63,395 nt of DNA from Brevibacterium senegalense (GCA_020743695.1 DYUK01000016.1:1-63395), one strand, 5' to 3'; positions 27,377-38,372 are shown, counted from the stretch's first letter. Numbers and translations are program-made. Notes: generated from the letters alone by a model not told the origin.

Positions 27377-28593
27377 TGGGGGCCACCTTTGCGGGCGGCG
27401 GCGGGCCGCCGTCCTCGGGACCTGCGGTGACGGCGGGGGTGGACCCGGCCCGGCCGGGACCGTACCGGGAGCCGTTCGGCCGGCTGGTGCCCGGCGGCTC
27501 CGTCGTGAGCGTGCCCGGTGTGCGGGTGGGTGCAGCCCAGGCGACCGCGGACGGCTGGCTGACCGGCACGACCGTCCTGCTGCCGCCTCACGGCACGGTC
27601 ACGGGCGTCGACGTGGCTGGCGGCGGACCGGCCACCCATGAGACCGACGTCCTCACCCCCGGCACCCATTCCCCCGGTGCGGACGCGATCGTACTGACCG
27701 GCGGCAGCGCGTGGGGACTGTCCGCCGCGCTGGGCGTCCAGCAGGGCCTGGCCGCCGACGGGCGCGGGTTCCCCGCCCCGCAGCTGCCCGGAGCCTACGT
27801 CCCGATCGTGCCCGCGGCCGCCGTCTACGACCTGGGCCGCGGCGACGGGACGCTCCACCACCCCGGCCCGGAGCTGGGGCTCGCGGCCTACCGCAGCGCC
27901 CGGGAGGAGGGCGGCGACCGCGCCGGCGTCCTGGGCGGCAGAGCACCGGTGCGCGGCAGCGTGGGCGGCGGCACCGGGGCATTCACCGGTCGCGGGCTGC
28001 TGCGCGGAGGTCAGGGATCCGTGTGCCTGCGCACCCGCGGCGGGCACCTGGTCGCGGCCCTCGTCGTCGCGAACCCCATGGGCGATGTGCTGGCGCCCTC
28101 CGGCCGCCCCCACGCGGACAATGTGCTGGAACAGGTGGGACTCACGGTGCCGCCGGCGCCCGCGGACTGGATCGAGCAGGCCCTCGCCCTGGACGGGACG
28201 GCCCGCGACGCGGTCCTCTCGCCCCGGAACACGACGATCGCCGCGATCGTGACGGACGCGCGGCTGGACGCCGCCCAGGCGACCCGGGTGGCGCAGTCCG
28301 CGCAGGCCGGCCTGGCGCGCGCGATCCACCCCTCGCACACGCTCTACGACGGCGATGCCGTGTTCGCACTGGCGACCGGGGGTGCGCAGACCGACGTCCC
28401 CTCGCACGAGCTCGTGGCGATCAACGCGGCGGCGGCCGACGCGCTGTCGCTCGCGATCGTCGACGCGGTGGTCGCGGCGGAGGCACATCCGCGCGGTGCA
28501 GACGTGAGCGCGCAAGCCCCCCGACCTGCGGCGCTGCGCGAGGTCGCCCCGGATCTGGTGGAGAAGTGGGAGGCGCTGACCACCGCGTCCTGA
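27376..28593 (+). CDS. P1 family peptidase (DmpA-like)
   Basis: Starts in a TGATG overlap with pepP; VPGVRVGAAQA, DAIVLTGGSAWGLSAALGV, VGGGTGAFTGR. Confidence 0.9.
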   Translation: MGATFAGGGGPPSSGPAVTAGVDPARPGPYREPFGRLVPGGSVVSVPGVRVGAAQATADGWLTGTTVLLPPHGTVTGVDVAGGGPATHETDVLTPGTHSPGADAIVLTGGSAWGLSAALGVQQGLAADGRGFPAPQLPGAYVPIVPAAAVYDLGRGDGTLHHPGPELGLAAYRSAREEGGDRAGVLGGRAPVRGSVGGGTGAFTGRGLLRGGQGSVCLRTRGGHLVAALVVANPMGDVLAPSGRPHADNVLEQVGLTVPPAPADWIEQALALDGTARDAVLSPRNTTIAAIVTDARLDAAQATRVAQSAQAGLARAIHPSHTLYDGDAVFALATGGAQTDVPSHELVAINAAAADALSLAIVDAVVAAEAHPRGADVSAQAPRPAALREVAPDLVEKWEALTTAS

Positions 28594-28610
28594 CCCGTAC
28601 GATGGGGACC

Positions 28611-29903
28611 ATGAGCGTCGCCACCGATCGGATCTTCATCGCGCGCCTGGCCGGGACCAACGTCCTCGATCCCCTGGGGGACCAGGTGGGCCGGGTGCGC
28701 GACGCCGTCATCGTGTACCGCAGCACGCTCAGACGCCAGCCCAAGGTCATCGGCTTCGTCGTCGAGGTGCCCGGTCGCCGGCGCGTGTTCGTCCCGATCG
28801 GCCGCGTCACGAGCATCGACGTGGGTGCCGTCATCACGACGGGCCTCGTGAACATGCGCCGCTTCGTCAAGCGGGCCTCGGAGACGCTCGTCATGGGCGA
28901 CCTCCTGGATCAGCGACTGCTCGCGGGCCCGGACCGCTCCCCCGTCGTCATCGAGGACGTCGCGATCGAGCAGCAGCGCAACCGCGACTGGGAGGTCACC
29001 CGCCTGTTCGTGCGGCGGGTCAAAGAGCAGCGCACCCCGTTCGACGCGCTGCGCCGCCGCGGCGAGACGATGCAGATCGACTGGTCGGAGGCCGAGTTCC
29101 CGGCGGACTCCTCCACCCTCCAGCGGGCGACCCAGCTCATCGCCGCCTACCACGACACGAAGCCCGCGGACCTGGCGGACATGCTGCGCGAACTGGACCT
29201 CAAGCGCCGTCTCGAGGTCGTGCGCGAGCTGTCGGACGAGCGCTTGGCCGACGTGCTCGAGGAGCTGCCGGAGGACGACGCGATCGAGATCCTCGACGCG
29301 GTGGGCATCGAGCGGTCCGCGATCCTGCTGGAGACGATGCAGCCGGACGACGCGGCGGACCTCCTGGGCGAGCTGTCCGAGGACCGCGCGGAGCGACTCC
29401 TGCAGGCGATGGACGACGAGGAGGCGGAGGACGTCCGCACCCTGCTGTCCTACGACGAGGACACCGCCGGCGGTCTCATGACGACGGAGCCGGTCATCCT
29501 CTCACCGGAGACATCGATCGCCGAGGCCCTGGCCCACGTGCGCCGCTCCGAGTTGCCGGCCGCACTGGCCGCCGCCGTCTTCGTGTGCCGACAGCCGCTG
29601 GAGCCTCCCACCGGCAAGTACCTGGGGCTCGTCCACATCCAGGAGATGCTGCGTCACCCGCCGCACGAGTCCGTGGGCGCCCTCCTGGACACGGAGGTCG
29701 AGCCGCTGTCGCCGGAGGCCCCCACCGGAGAGGTCGCGGCCCTGCTGGCGGCCTACAATCTGGTGTCCGTCCCGATCGCGGACGAAGCGGACCGGCTGGT
29801 GGGCGTCGTGACGGTCGATGACGTACTGGACGCCCTGCTGCCGGACGACTGGCGCGAGCAGCGCGACGAACCACGGGAGGAGGCGGCCGATGGCCCGCTC
29901 TGA
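28611..29903 (+). CDS. PRC-barrel / MgtE N-terminal / CBS domain protein
   Basis: MgtE_N-type repeats LDLKRRLEVVRELSDERLADVLEELPEDDAIEILDAV...; TAGGLMTTEPVIL CBS segment; no MgtE membrane channel domain follows. Confidence 0.87.
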   Translation: MSVATDRIFIARLAGTNVLDPLGDQVGRVRDAVIVYRSTLRRQPKVIGFVVEVPGRRRVFVPIGRVTSIDVGAVITTGLVNMRRFVKRASETLVMGDLLDQRLLAGPDRSPVVIEDVAIEQQRNRDWEVTRLFVRRVKEQRTPFDALRRRGETMQIDWSEAEFPADSSTLQRATQLIAAYHDTKPADLADMLRELDLKRRLEVVRELSDERLADVLEELPEDDAIEILDAVGIERSAILLETMQPDDAADLLGELSEDRAERLLQAMDDEEAEDVRTLLSYDEDTAGGLMTTEPVILSPETSIAEALAHVRRSELPAALAAAVFVCRQPLEPPTGKYLGLVHIQEMLRHPPHESVGALLDTEVEPLSPEAPTGEVAALLAAYNLVSVPIADEADRLVGVVTVDDVLDALLPDDWREQRDEPREEAADGPL

Positions 29904-30459
29904 CACACCGGGACTCGACACCCCCCGCAGCGCCCGCAGGCGCCTCCCCCAGGTGGGCATGCCCCCGGACTCGTTCGGACGGATCGCGGAAGGCATCGCC
30001 CGCTTCATGGGCACTCCCATGTTCCTCGTGTGGATGACGGTCATCTGCGCCGTGTGGCTCGCATGGAACACGCTGGCCCCGGTCCACCTGCAGTTCGATC
30101 CGCGCAGCCTCAACTTCACGCTGCTCACCCTCATCCTGTCGCTGCAGGCGTCCTACGCCGCTCCCCTGCTGCTGCTGGCGGACAACCGGTCCGCGGACCG
30201 CGACCGCGTCGAGTTCGAGGCCGACCGCCAGCGCGCGGAGCGCAACCTGGCGGACACGGAGTTCCTGGCCCGCGAGGTCGCCAGCCTGCGCGTGGCGATG
30301 CGCGAGGTCGCGACCCGCGACTTCATCCGCTCCGAGCTCAAGTCGCTGCTGGAGGAGATGGAGGAGGCGAAGGACGCCGAGGCCCACCGGACCCGCGAGG
30401 AGCAGGAGACTCCCGCCGCGGACCGGTCCGACGAAGAGGAGGAGAGGACCCGCGGATGA
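29890..30459 (+). CDS. DUF1003 family membrane protein
   Basis: WMTVICAVWLAWNTL...DPRSLNFTLLTLILSLQASYAAPLLLLADNRSADRDRVEFEADRQRAERN. Confidence 0.9.
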   Translation: MARSDTPGLDTPRSARRRLPQVGMPPDSFGRIAEGIARFMGTPMFLVWMTVICAVWLAWNTLAPVHLQFDPRSLNFTLLTLILSLQASYAAPLLLLADNRSADRDRVEFEADRQRAERNLADTEFLAREVASLRVAMREVATRDFIRSELKSLLEEMEEAKDAEAHRTREEQETPAADRSDEEEERTRG

Positions 30460-31703
30460 CCGCCCCCCAGGAGCACGAGTCGTACGAACACGAGTCGCAC
30501 GGGGTCGCCCCACAGGAGAGCACCCCGCAGCAGGACGCCGCACAGGAGAGCACCCCGCGACCGGAGCCCGGCAGTGCCGACGCCGCACTGTGGACGGAGC
30601 TGGACCGGGTCATCGACCCGGAGCTGCGACGTCCGATCACGGACCTGGGCATGGTCGAGTCCGCCGTCGTGGGCGACGACCGGATCGCCCGCGTGCGCGT
30701 CCTCCTCACGATCGCCGGCTGCCCCATGCGCCAGACGATCACAGACGACGTGCGGGAGGCAGGACTGCGGGTCCCGGGCGTCACCGACGTCGACCTGGAC
30801 CTGGGGGTCATGACCCCGGAGCAGCGGAAGGCGCTGCGGGAGCGGCTGCGCGGCGACGGGCATGTGAACCCGTTCGTGCAGCCGGGGAACCTGACCCGGG
30901 TGCTGGCCGTGGCCTCGGGCAAGGGAGGGGTGGGCAAGTCCTCCGTGACGGCCAACCTGGCCGCCTCCCTGCAGGCGCGGGGCCTGAGCGTGGGCATCCT
31001 CGACGCGGACATCCACGGCTTCTCGATCCCGCCCATGCTGGGCGTGGGCGGGAAGCCCACGAAGCTCGAGGACATGATCCTCCCCCAGCCGGGCCACGGC
31101 GTGGCGGTCATGAGCATCGGGATGTTCGTCGATCCCGGCCAGGCCGTCGTGTGGCGCGGCCCCATGCTCCACCGGGCCATCGAGCAGTTCCTCACGGACG
31201 TGTTCTGGGGCGACCTGGACGTCCTGCTGCTGGATCTGCCGCCGGGCACGGGCGACGTCGCGATCTCCGTGGGGCAGCTGCTGCCGGACTCGGAGCTGCT
31301 CATCGTCACGACCCCGCAGCACGCGGCCGCGCAGGTCGCGGAGCGGGCCGGCGCGCTGGCCACGAGCACGAAGCAGCGGATCGCGGGCGTGATCGAGAAC
31401 ATGTCGTGGATGGTCATGCCGGACGGCAGCCACAACCCGATCTTCGGCGAGGGCGGCGGACGGCAGGTCGCGGAGAGGCTCTCCGACCGGCTGTCCGCGG
31501 CCGGCGGTCAGGCACACGTCCCGCTACTGGGGCAGATCCCCCTGGACCCGGTCGTGCGGGCCGGTGCGGATGCGGGCGTCCCGGCCGTGCTGTCGCATCC
31601 GGACGAGCCGGGACCGGCCGCGCTGCGGACGATCGCGGACTCGCTGGTGCAGAGCCGTCAGTCGCTGGTGGGGCGGAACCTGGGGCTCAGTCCGCAGGAG
31701 TGA
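30456..31703 (+). CDS. apbC: Mrp/NBP35 (ApbC) P-loop ATPase with DUF59 domain
   Basis: DUF59 segment VIDPELRRPITDLGMVE; VASGKGGVGKSSVTANLAASL; DVLLLDLPPGTGD. Confidence 0.93.
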   Translation: MTAPQEHESYEHESHGVAPQESTPQQDAAQESTPRPEPGSADAALWTELDRVIDPELRRPITDLGMVESAVVGDDRIARVRVLLTIAGCPMRQTITDDVREAGLRVPGVTDVDLDLGVMTPEQRKALRERLRGDGHVNPFVQPGNLTRVLAVASGKGGVGKSSVTANLAASLQARGLSVGILDADIHGFSIPPMLGVGGKPTKLEDMILPQPGHGVAVMSIGMFVDPGQAVVWRGPMLHRAIEQFLTDVFWGDLDVLLLDLPPGTGDVAISVGQLLPDSELLIVTTPQHAAAQVAERAGALATSTKQRIAGVIENMSWMVMPDGSHNPIFGEGGGRQVAERLSDRLSAAGGQAHVPLLGQIPLDPVVRAGADAGVPAVLSHPDEPGPAALRTIADSLVQSRQSLVGRNLGLSPQE

Positions 31704-31776
31704 GCGAGGGTGCTCCCGCGATTGCAGAGAAACGGTCGCGTGGTTCCTGGCGTGCAGGCCCGGAGGTCAGGTGTCG

Positions 31777-32304
31777 TCAGGTCGCTTCGGGGTCGAAGGG
31801 CGCCGACCCGCCGTCCCGGCGCAGCAGCATCTGCGCGCGGTGGCGCTCCAGCGGGGTGAGACCCGGCAGGTCCTCGACGCTGGGCATCGCGGCCGCCGTC
31901 CCTCCGGCAGCAGCAGTCGCACCCGCTGCGGCACCACCGGTGGTGCCTGCCGTTCCGGTCGATCCGGCCGCGGACCCCGAGGCGGTGCCGGACGTCGTGG
32001 ATCCCGAGGTCGTGGTGCCGGAGCGACGGCGCTCCTCGCGGATCGCGCGGTCCTCCTCCGCGAGGGCCTCGCGGACGATGCGACGCGGGTCGTACTGGCG
32101 CGGATCCAGGGACTTCCAGTCGTACTCGTCCAGGTCCGCCCCGAAGTCCTTCTTGACGGTCTCCTTCGCCCCTTCCGCCATCCGCCGGAAGCTGCGGACG
32201 AAGTCCCGGAGCTTCGCGGCGTACTCCGGCAGACGCTGGGGGCCGATGACGAAGAGGGCAACAATGATGAGGATGACGATCTCGAATCCATTGATGCCGA
32301 ACAT
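31777..32304 (-). CDS. tatB: Sec-independent protein translocase TatB
   Basis: MFGINGFEIVILIIVALFVIGPQRLPEYAAKLRDFVRSFRRMAEGAK. Confidence 0.9.
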   Translation of the reverse strand: MFGINGFEIVILIIVALFVIGPQRLPEYAAKLRDFVRSFRRMAEGAKETVKKDFGADLDEYDWKSLDPRQYDPRRIVREALAEEDRAIREERRRSGTTTSGSTTSGTASGSAAGSTGTAGTTGGAAAGATAAAGGTAAAMPSVEDLPGLTPLERHRAQMLLRRDGGSAPFDPEAT

Positions 32305-32373
32305 GGACTCGATCCTACCAATCGGGCCTGTGTCTCCCGGTCCCCACCACGGGCGCATGAGAGGATGCCGCGC

Positions 32374-32859
32374 ATGGACGAATTGCAGGTGGAGCGCGTG
32401 CTGCGGGCCGTCGAGTCCATCCCCGCCGGCAGCGCCCTGCCCTACGGGCGGGTGGGCCGTGCGGCCGGCGCGTCCGCACGCTTCGTGGGGCGTGTCATGA
32501 GCGTCCACGGATCCGCCGTAGCCTGGTGGCGGGTGCCGAACGCCCGCGGGGATTTCCCTCCCCCGCTGCGAGCGCGCGCCCGGCCCCACCTGCGGGAGGA
32601 GGACACGCCCCTGCGGGAGGACGGCCGGATCGACCTGCGCCTCGCCGCACCCCACCCGGATGAGTACGTCCGGAGCGTCGACATCGCGCTCGCGGACCTG
32701 GAGGACATGGCCGCGGATCCGGAGGACACGCCAGCCGGTCAGGCGGACGCGTCGGCCGGTCCGGCGGACACGGCTGTCGGTCCGGAAGAACACGGACGCG
32801 GATCCGGAGGACGCGGGACCGCAGAGCACGGCCCGGGCCGCCGGCCGGGACTAGACTGA
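32374..32859 (+). CDS. MGMT-family alkyltransferase-like (ATL) DNA-binding protein
   Basis: VERVLRAVESIPAGSALPYGRVGRAAGASARFVGRVMSVHGSAVAWWRVPNARGDFPP; no PCHR cysteine. Confidence 0.8.
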   Translation: MDELQVERVLRAVESIPAGSALPYGRVGRAAGASARFVGRVMSVHGSAVAWWRVPNARGDFPPPLRARARPHLREEDTPLREDGRIDLRLAAPHPDEYVRSVDIALADLEDMAADPEDTPAGQADASAGPADTAVGPEEHGRGSGGRGTAEHGPGRRPGLD

Positions 32860-32880
32860 CCGCACCGAGAGGAGTCACGC

Positions 32881-33513
32881 ATGTCCCGCGATTGGGCCGC
32901 CAATGCGCGGATGGCTGAGCAGTACAACGGCACCGACGCCGTGGACGATGCCGCGCGTTCGATCGCGCAGGAGCACCGGCGCCGGCCGCTGCCGCCCACC
33001 TCCAGCGCGACGCTCACGTTCCTCACGTCCCTGCTCAACCCCGCCGCCGCGATCGAGGTGGGCACCGGCACGGGCGCGGGCACCCTGGCGCTGCTGCGCG
33101 GGATGAGCCGCTCGGGCATCCTCACGTCGATCGACACGGACGCGGAGGCGCAGGCGGTCGCCCGCGAGCTCATCGTCCACGCGGAACTGGCCGGTCACCG
33201 GGTGCGGATGATCACGGGACGGGCGGAAGACGTGCTGGCGCGACTGTCCGTGGCCGCCTACGACCTCGTCCACGTCGACGCGGGCCCCCTCCACGCACCG
33301 GCGGTCGTACCGCTGGCCCTCGAGCGGCTGGAGCCCGGTGGCGTCCTCATCCTCGATCAGGCGCTGCTGGGCGGCGCCGTCGCGGACCCGACGGTCCGCA
33401 CGCCCCGCGTCCGCGCGCTGCGGGAGCTGCTGCAGGGTCTGGCACGGCGAGGAGACCTCACCCGCCTGCTCCTGCCCATCGACGACGGGATGCTGGTGCT
33501 GCGGAAGCACTGA
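32881..33513 (+). CDS. O-methyltransferase (class I SAM-dependent)
   Basis: AIEVGTGTGAGTLALLRGM, LTSIDTDAEAQ, DLVHVDAGPL, GGVLILDQALLGG. Confidence 0.88.
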   Translation: MSRDWAANARMAEQYNGTDAVDDAARSIAQEHRRRPLPPTSSATLTFLTSLLNPAAAIEVGTGTGAGTLALLRGMSRSGILTSIDTDAEAQAVARELIVHAELAGHRVRMITGRAEDVLARLSVAAYDLVHVDAGPLHAPAVVPLALERLEPGGVLILDQALLGGAVADPTVRTPRVRALRELLQGLARRGDLTRLLLPIDDGMLVLRKH

Positions 33514-33530
33514 CACCGCCGCAGACGACA

Positions 33531-33564
33531 CCGGCCCCCGCACGCTCACGCGTACGGGGGCCGG
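33531..33564. terminator. Terminator-like stem between convergent genes
   Basis: CCGGCCCCCG (33531-33540) / CGGGGGCCGG (33555-33564). Confidence 0.6.
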
Positions 33565-33585
33565 GATGCGCCTGGGCCGTGGGGC

Positions 33586-33756
33586 TCAGCCCCCGAGCGC
33601 CTCTGCGAGGGTGTCGCGGAGCGCCGTCGCCTCATCCGGGCTGATCTCGATGACGAGACGTCCGCCTCCTTCGACGGGCAGCCGCAGCACCATGCTGCGG
33701 CCCTCCTTGGTCACCTCGAGAGGTCCATCGCCCGTGCGGGGCTTCTGTGCTGCCAT
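33586..33756 (-). CDS. DUF3117 family protein
   Basis: Too short for ORF track: MAAQKPRTGDGPLEVTKEGRSMVLRLPVEGGGRLVIEISPDEATALRDTLAEALGG. Confidence 0.92.
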   Translation of the reverse strand: MAAQKPRTGDGPLEVTKEGRSMVLRLPVEGGGRLVIEISPDEATALRDTLAEALGG

Positions 33757-33844
33757 GGGAGCATCCCTTCACATCGAAAAGCTGTCGTACACGATTATCC
33801 ACCATCCGCACGGAATCCGCCTGTTCCGCCGTCATACGAGCGCG

Positions 33845-35125
33845 TCACGGCGGCAGATCGCCGGGTGGGGTGAAGTGCCACAGCCACCCCACCCAGACGA
33901 CCTGGAGGATCGTGAAGGCACTCAGCACGAAGGTCCGGGCCGCCCACGACCGCGGGACCGCGAGCGCCAGGGCCAGCGGGAACAGGGGCAGCAGGAGTCG
34001 CAGCGTCGAGGTCTGCGGGGTGAAGAAGAGGAGCAGGTAGATCCCGTAGCCCCAGCAGAACTGCTGCATCGTCGACCCCATCGTCCGCCCGGCCGGCGAC
34101 ACGAGCAGCGCGATCATCCCGACCACCAGGACGAGGAGGCCCACGACGCTGAGCGGACCCAGCCACCGCTCCCCGGCGGTCACCCACTGCGTGAGGATGT
34201 GCGTCTCCCCGGTGTGCCACGCCGCCTCCGTGTCCGTGTACGCGGTGAGCGACCCGGTCCGGATCCACGCGTGGATCGGGTGAGCGAGCGCGGCGACGCA
34301 GGAGAGGACCCCCAGGGTCCACGACGTGACGACCTCGCGGAGCGGATACGGCTCCGCGTCCCTGCGGCGGAAGCGGCTGATGAGGTGGAGGAGGAGGAAG
34401 AACGCGACGGCCACGCCGATCGGCCGTGAGAGCGCCAGGAGGAACACGGGGCCGATCGCCCACAGGTACTGGCGGCGCACGATCAGCAGGAGCACCACCG
34501 CCTGCAGCAGCAGCGCCAGGGATTCCGCGTACGCGGTGCTGAGGATGGGCGAGGCCGGGAAGAAGAGGACGAGCGCCAGCCCCATGAGCGCCCGGCCGTG
34601 GGTCGTGACAGAGCGGAAGAGGACGAGGATCACGATCGCCGCCGCCGCGGCCATGACGGTCGAGAGGACGGGGGCGACCGCGTCGAAGTCCGCTCCGGTG
34701 AGGGAGGAGATGTCACGGACGATGAGGGGGTGCAGCGGGTAGAACGCCCACTGGTTCTGCGCGATCTCGCCGGTCTCGTAGACCGGCAGCGCTGACGGAT
34801 AGCCCTCCTCCGCGATCCGCCGGTACCAGCCGCCGTCCCAGAAGTTGAGGAAGTCGTTGAGCGAGGTCCGCGTGCCGGTCGTCCACGGCGAATCCGGCTG
34901 TGTGCGCACGACCATCGCCATGATGCCCAGCGCCACGAGCCGGGACACGAAGTAGACCGCCAGCGCCTGCAGCCACACCGGCAGGGAGAGGACGGCGCGG
35001 GAGGCGCGGATCAGGTGCGTGCGGTCGAAGAGGCGCGGCAGCACGACCGGAGCGACCTCTCCCGGAGGCAGGGGCGCCTGCCGGCGGCCGGTGCGGGGCG
35101 GCTGCGTGGAGGCGGCCGCCGTCAC
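33845..35125 (-). CDS. PIG-V-like mannosyltransferase (multi-TM)
   Basis: FLNFWDGGWYRRIAEEGYPS...NQWAFYPLHPLIVR, multi-TM; GTG start in 4-nt overlap with upstream gene. Confidence 0.85.
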   Translation of the reverse strand: MTAAASTQPPRTGRRQAPLPPGEVAPVVLPRLFDRTHLIRASRAVLSLPVWLQALAVYFVSRLVALGIMAMVVRTQPDSPWTTGTRTSLNDFLNFWDGGWYRRIAEEGYPSALPVYETGEIAQNQWAFYPLHPLIVRDISSLTGADFDAVAPVLSTVMAAAAAIVILVLFRSVTTHGRALMGLALVLFFPASPILSTAYAESLALLLQAVVLLLIVRRQYLWAIGPVFLLALSRPIGVAVAFFLLLHLISRFRRRDAEPYPLREVVTSWTLGVLSCVAALAHPIHAWIRTGSLTAYTDTEAAWHTGETHILTQWVTAGERWLGPLSVVGLLVLVVGMIALLVSPAGRTMGSTMQQFCWGYGIYLLLFFTPQTSTLRLLLPLFPLALALAVPRSWAARTFVLSAFTILQVVWVGWLWHFTPPGDLPP

Positions 35126-35511
35126 GAGTCGGCGTGCGGGCCGGGTGCGGGGCTGGAGGTCGGGGAGTCCGGAGCCGAGGAGCTCGGGGCCGACGGGCTC
35201 GAGGTCGACGCTCTCGTGGTCGACGGTCCCGAGGTCGACGGACTCGGGGCCGCCTTCTCGAGCTCCGCGATGCGGGCCGTCAGGACGCTCATCGCCCGAT
35301 CGACCTCTGCGGGGCGGTATCCCCACAGGACCGGGGTGAAGCGGATCGCCCGCAGGTCCGTCGCGCCGGCGTCCGCGGGTGCGCGGTCCACGCGCGGGAG
35401 GTCGGTCTCGTCCTGCTCCATCGCGCCGTCGAAGACGCCGCGGGAACCCGCGACCGCCACGACGAGGACGAAGACAGCTGCACACACTCCGAGGATGATC
35501 CACACCGGCAT
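35122..35511 (-). CDS. DivIVA-domain membrane-anchored protein
   Basis: N-terminal TM; IRFTPVLWGYRPAEVDRAMSVLTARIAELE. Confidence 0.8.
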   Translation of the reverse strand: MPVWIILGVCAAVFVLVVAVAGSRGVFDGAMEQDETDLPRVDRAPADAGATDLRAIRFTPVLWGYRPAEVDRAMSVLTARIAELEKAAPSPSTSGPSTTRASTSSPSAPSSSAPDSPTSSPAPGPHADS

Positions 35512-35541
35512 GGGTTCATCGTCTCACAGCGCGCGGTGCTC

Positions 35542-36438
35542 TCAGCGCAGGCCGCGCACGCTGCGCAGCGGCTCCGCCTCCCCGGTGATGGCCCCGATCA
35601 TGCGGATCGTGTCGACGGTCTCCGCGACATCGTGCGCGCGGATGACGGACACGCCGTGCTCGACCGCGTACGCCGTCGCCGCCAGGGTCGCCGGCAGTCG
35701 GGCGGCCGGTGTCGTCGCATCGACGGACTCGCCGATGAAGTCCTTCCGGGAGATCGCCAGCAGCACCGGCATCCCCGCTCCGGCGAAGCGCGCGATGTTC
35801 CGCAGCAGCAGGAGCGACTGGCGGGTGTTCTTCCCGAAGTCCGGTGTGGGGTCCAGGAGGATCCGATCGGCGGGGATGCCCGCCTCCCGTGCGCGCTGGG
35901 CCAGGTCGAGGACGCCGGTCAGAGCGTGGTCCACCACGTGGTGCGGCAGCAGGCCGTAGCTGTTCCGGTGCGCGTCCGTCCGCGGGTCCAGTCCGCCGGT
36001 GTGCGAACAGACCAGGCCGGCCCCGGCCTCGGCGGCGACGCCCGGCAGATCCGGGTCCGCGCCCGCCCACGTGTCATTCACGATCCGGGCGCCCCGCGGC
36101 GACGGCAGCGCGGGCGACCGGCGCGCGGTACGTGTCCGCGGAGATGACGAGGCCCGGCAGCTGTGCGTGGATCGCCGCGATGACGGGGCAGACGAGGTCG
36201 ATCTCCTCCTCCACGCCCACGTGGGGGCCGCGGCCGGCGCGCACGCCGCCGATGTCGACGATCGCGGCACCCGCCTCCTGCGCGCGGGCTGCGGCGCGGA
36301 CCGCGGAGTCCGCGGTGGGCTCGGAGACGTGGAAGGAATCGACGGACCGGTTGATGACCGCCATGACGACGGGTCGGCCCGCACGGGCCTCCACCGGCCC
36401 GATCCGCAGCGGCTCAGGCGGCCCTGCCGCCTGAGAGG

Positions 36439-36442
<4 letters not shown>
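35542..36442 (-). pseudogene. folP: Dihydropteroate synthase homologue (FolP2-like), frameshifted
   Basis: N-terminal half MTSQAAGPPEPLRIGPVEARAGRPVVMAVINRSVDSFHV...VISADTYRAPVARAAVAAG in one frame (stop at 36074); continuation ARIVNDTWAGADPDLPG...LLDPTPDFGKNTRQSLLLLRN in another; one extra base in GGGG (36092-36095). Confidence 0.85.
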
Positions 36443-37187
<745 letters not shown>

Positions 37188-37191
<4 letters not shown>

Positions 37192-38333
37192 GCCGGGGTG
37201 CCCGCCGCTGCCGGCTGCAGGAAGGCGAGGAGGGCGCGGGTGGCGGCCACGACCTCGGCGGTGGGGACGTGCTCGTCCGCGCGGTGCGCGTACAGCGGGT
37301 CGCCGGGTCCGAAGTTGAGGGCGGGGATGCCCAGCGCACTGAAGCGGGCGACGTCCGTCCACCCCAGCTTGGGGGCGACCGTCCCGCCCACCGCGGCCGC
37401 GAACTGGGCGGCGATGGGGCGGTCGAGGCCCGGGCGGGCGCCCTCGGACAGATCGACGACGCGCAGCTCGTGGCCGGGGAAGAGGCCGCGCAGGTGCTCC
37501 TCCGCCTGCCGGCCCGTCGTCGAGGGGGCGAAGCGGTAGTTGACGAGGACGGTGCACTCATCCGGGACGACGTTGCCGGCCACTCCCCCGCTGATGCCCA
37601 CGGCCGACAGGGACTCGCGGTAGTCGAGGCCGTCGACCGTGACCGTCTGCGGCTGATACTCCGCGAGCGTGCTGAGGATGGGGGCGGCGGCGTGGATCGC
37701 GTTGACGCCCATGAAGGCGCGGGCGGAGTGGGCGCGGACGCCGGTCGTCGTGACCTCGACGCGGATCGTGCCGTTGCAGCCGCCCTCGATGCCCGCGTTC
37801 GACGGCTCGCCCAGGATCGCGAGGTCCGCGGCCAGCAGCTCCGGGTGGTTCCGGGCCAGGCGGCCCAGCCCGTTGAGGGAGGCGTCGACCTCCTCGTGGT
37901 CGTAGAACACCCACGTGACGTCGCGGGCCGGTTCCCGCAGCGCGTGCGCGACCGCCAGCTGCATCGCCACGCCCGCCTTCATGTCGCAGGCGCCGCGCCC
38001 CCACACGACCTCACGACCGTCCACCATGCGGCGGCGGGAGGGCACGTTGTCCTCGATCGGGACCGTGTCGAGGTGCCCGGCGACGAGGACCCGCTCGTCC
38101 CGGCCCAGCTCCGTGCGCGCGATGAGCGCATCGCCGTCGCGCACGATCGTGAGCGCGGGCCCGTCGCCTGCGGAGATCGACCGGAGGACGGCCTCGACCG
38201 CGTCCGCGATGCGACGCTCGTCACCGGAGACGGAGGGCAGGTCGCACAGCCGGGCGGTCAGTTCGACGGGATCGTCGCAGGCGGCCAGCAGGCCCGCCGC
38301 GTCCTGGTCTGCGGAGGAGGGCGTGGAGGTCAT
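37188..38333 (-). CDS. dapE: Succinyl-diaminopimelate desuccinylase
   Basis: [40 protein letters not shown]; next to dapD. Confidence 0.93.
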
Positions 38334-38337
38334 GCCG

Positions 38338-38372
38338 CCAGCCTACCGGGGGCGTCAGGCCCGGTAGGCTGG
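38338..38372. promoter_or_regulatory. Palindromic divergent promoter between dapE and dapD
   Basis: CCAGCCTACCGGG-N9-CCCGGTAGGCTGG (13 bp perfect); each arm has a TAGGCT -10 lying 6 nt (dapE) and 7 nt (dapD) before the ATG. Confidence 0.7.

Noticed and set aside
30153-31517. 454-aa minus-strand ORF opposite Mrp
   Set aside because: Antisense frame of a clear Mrp/ApbC gene; no domain signal.
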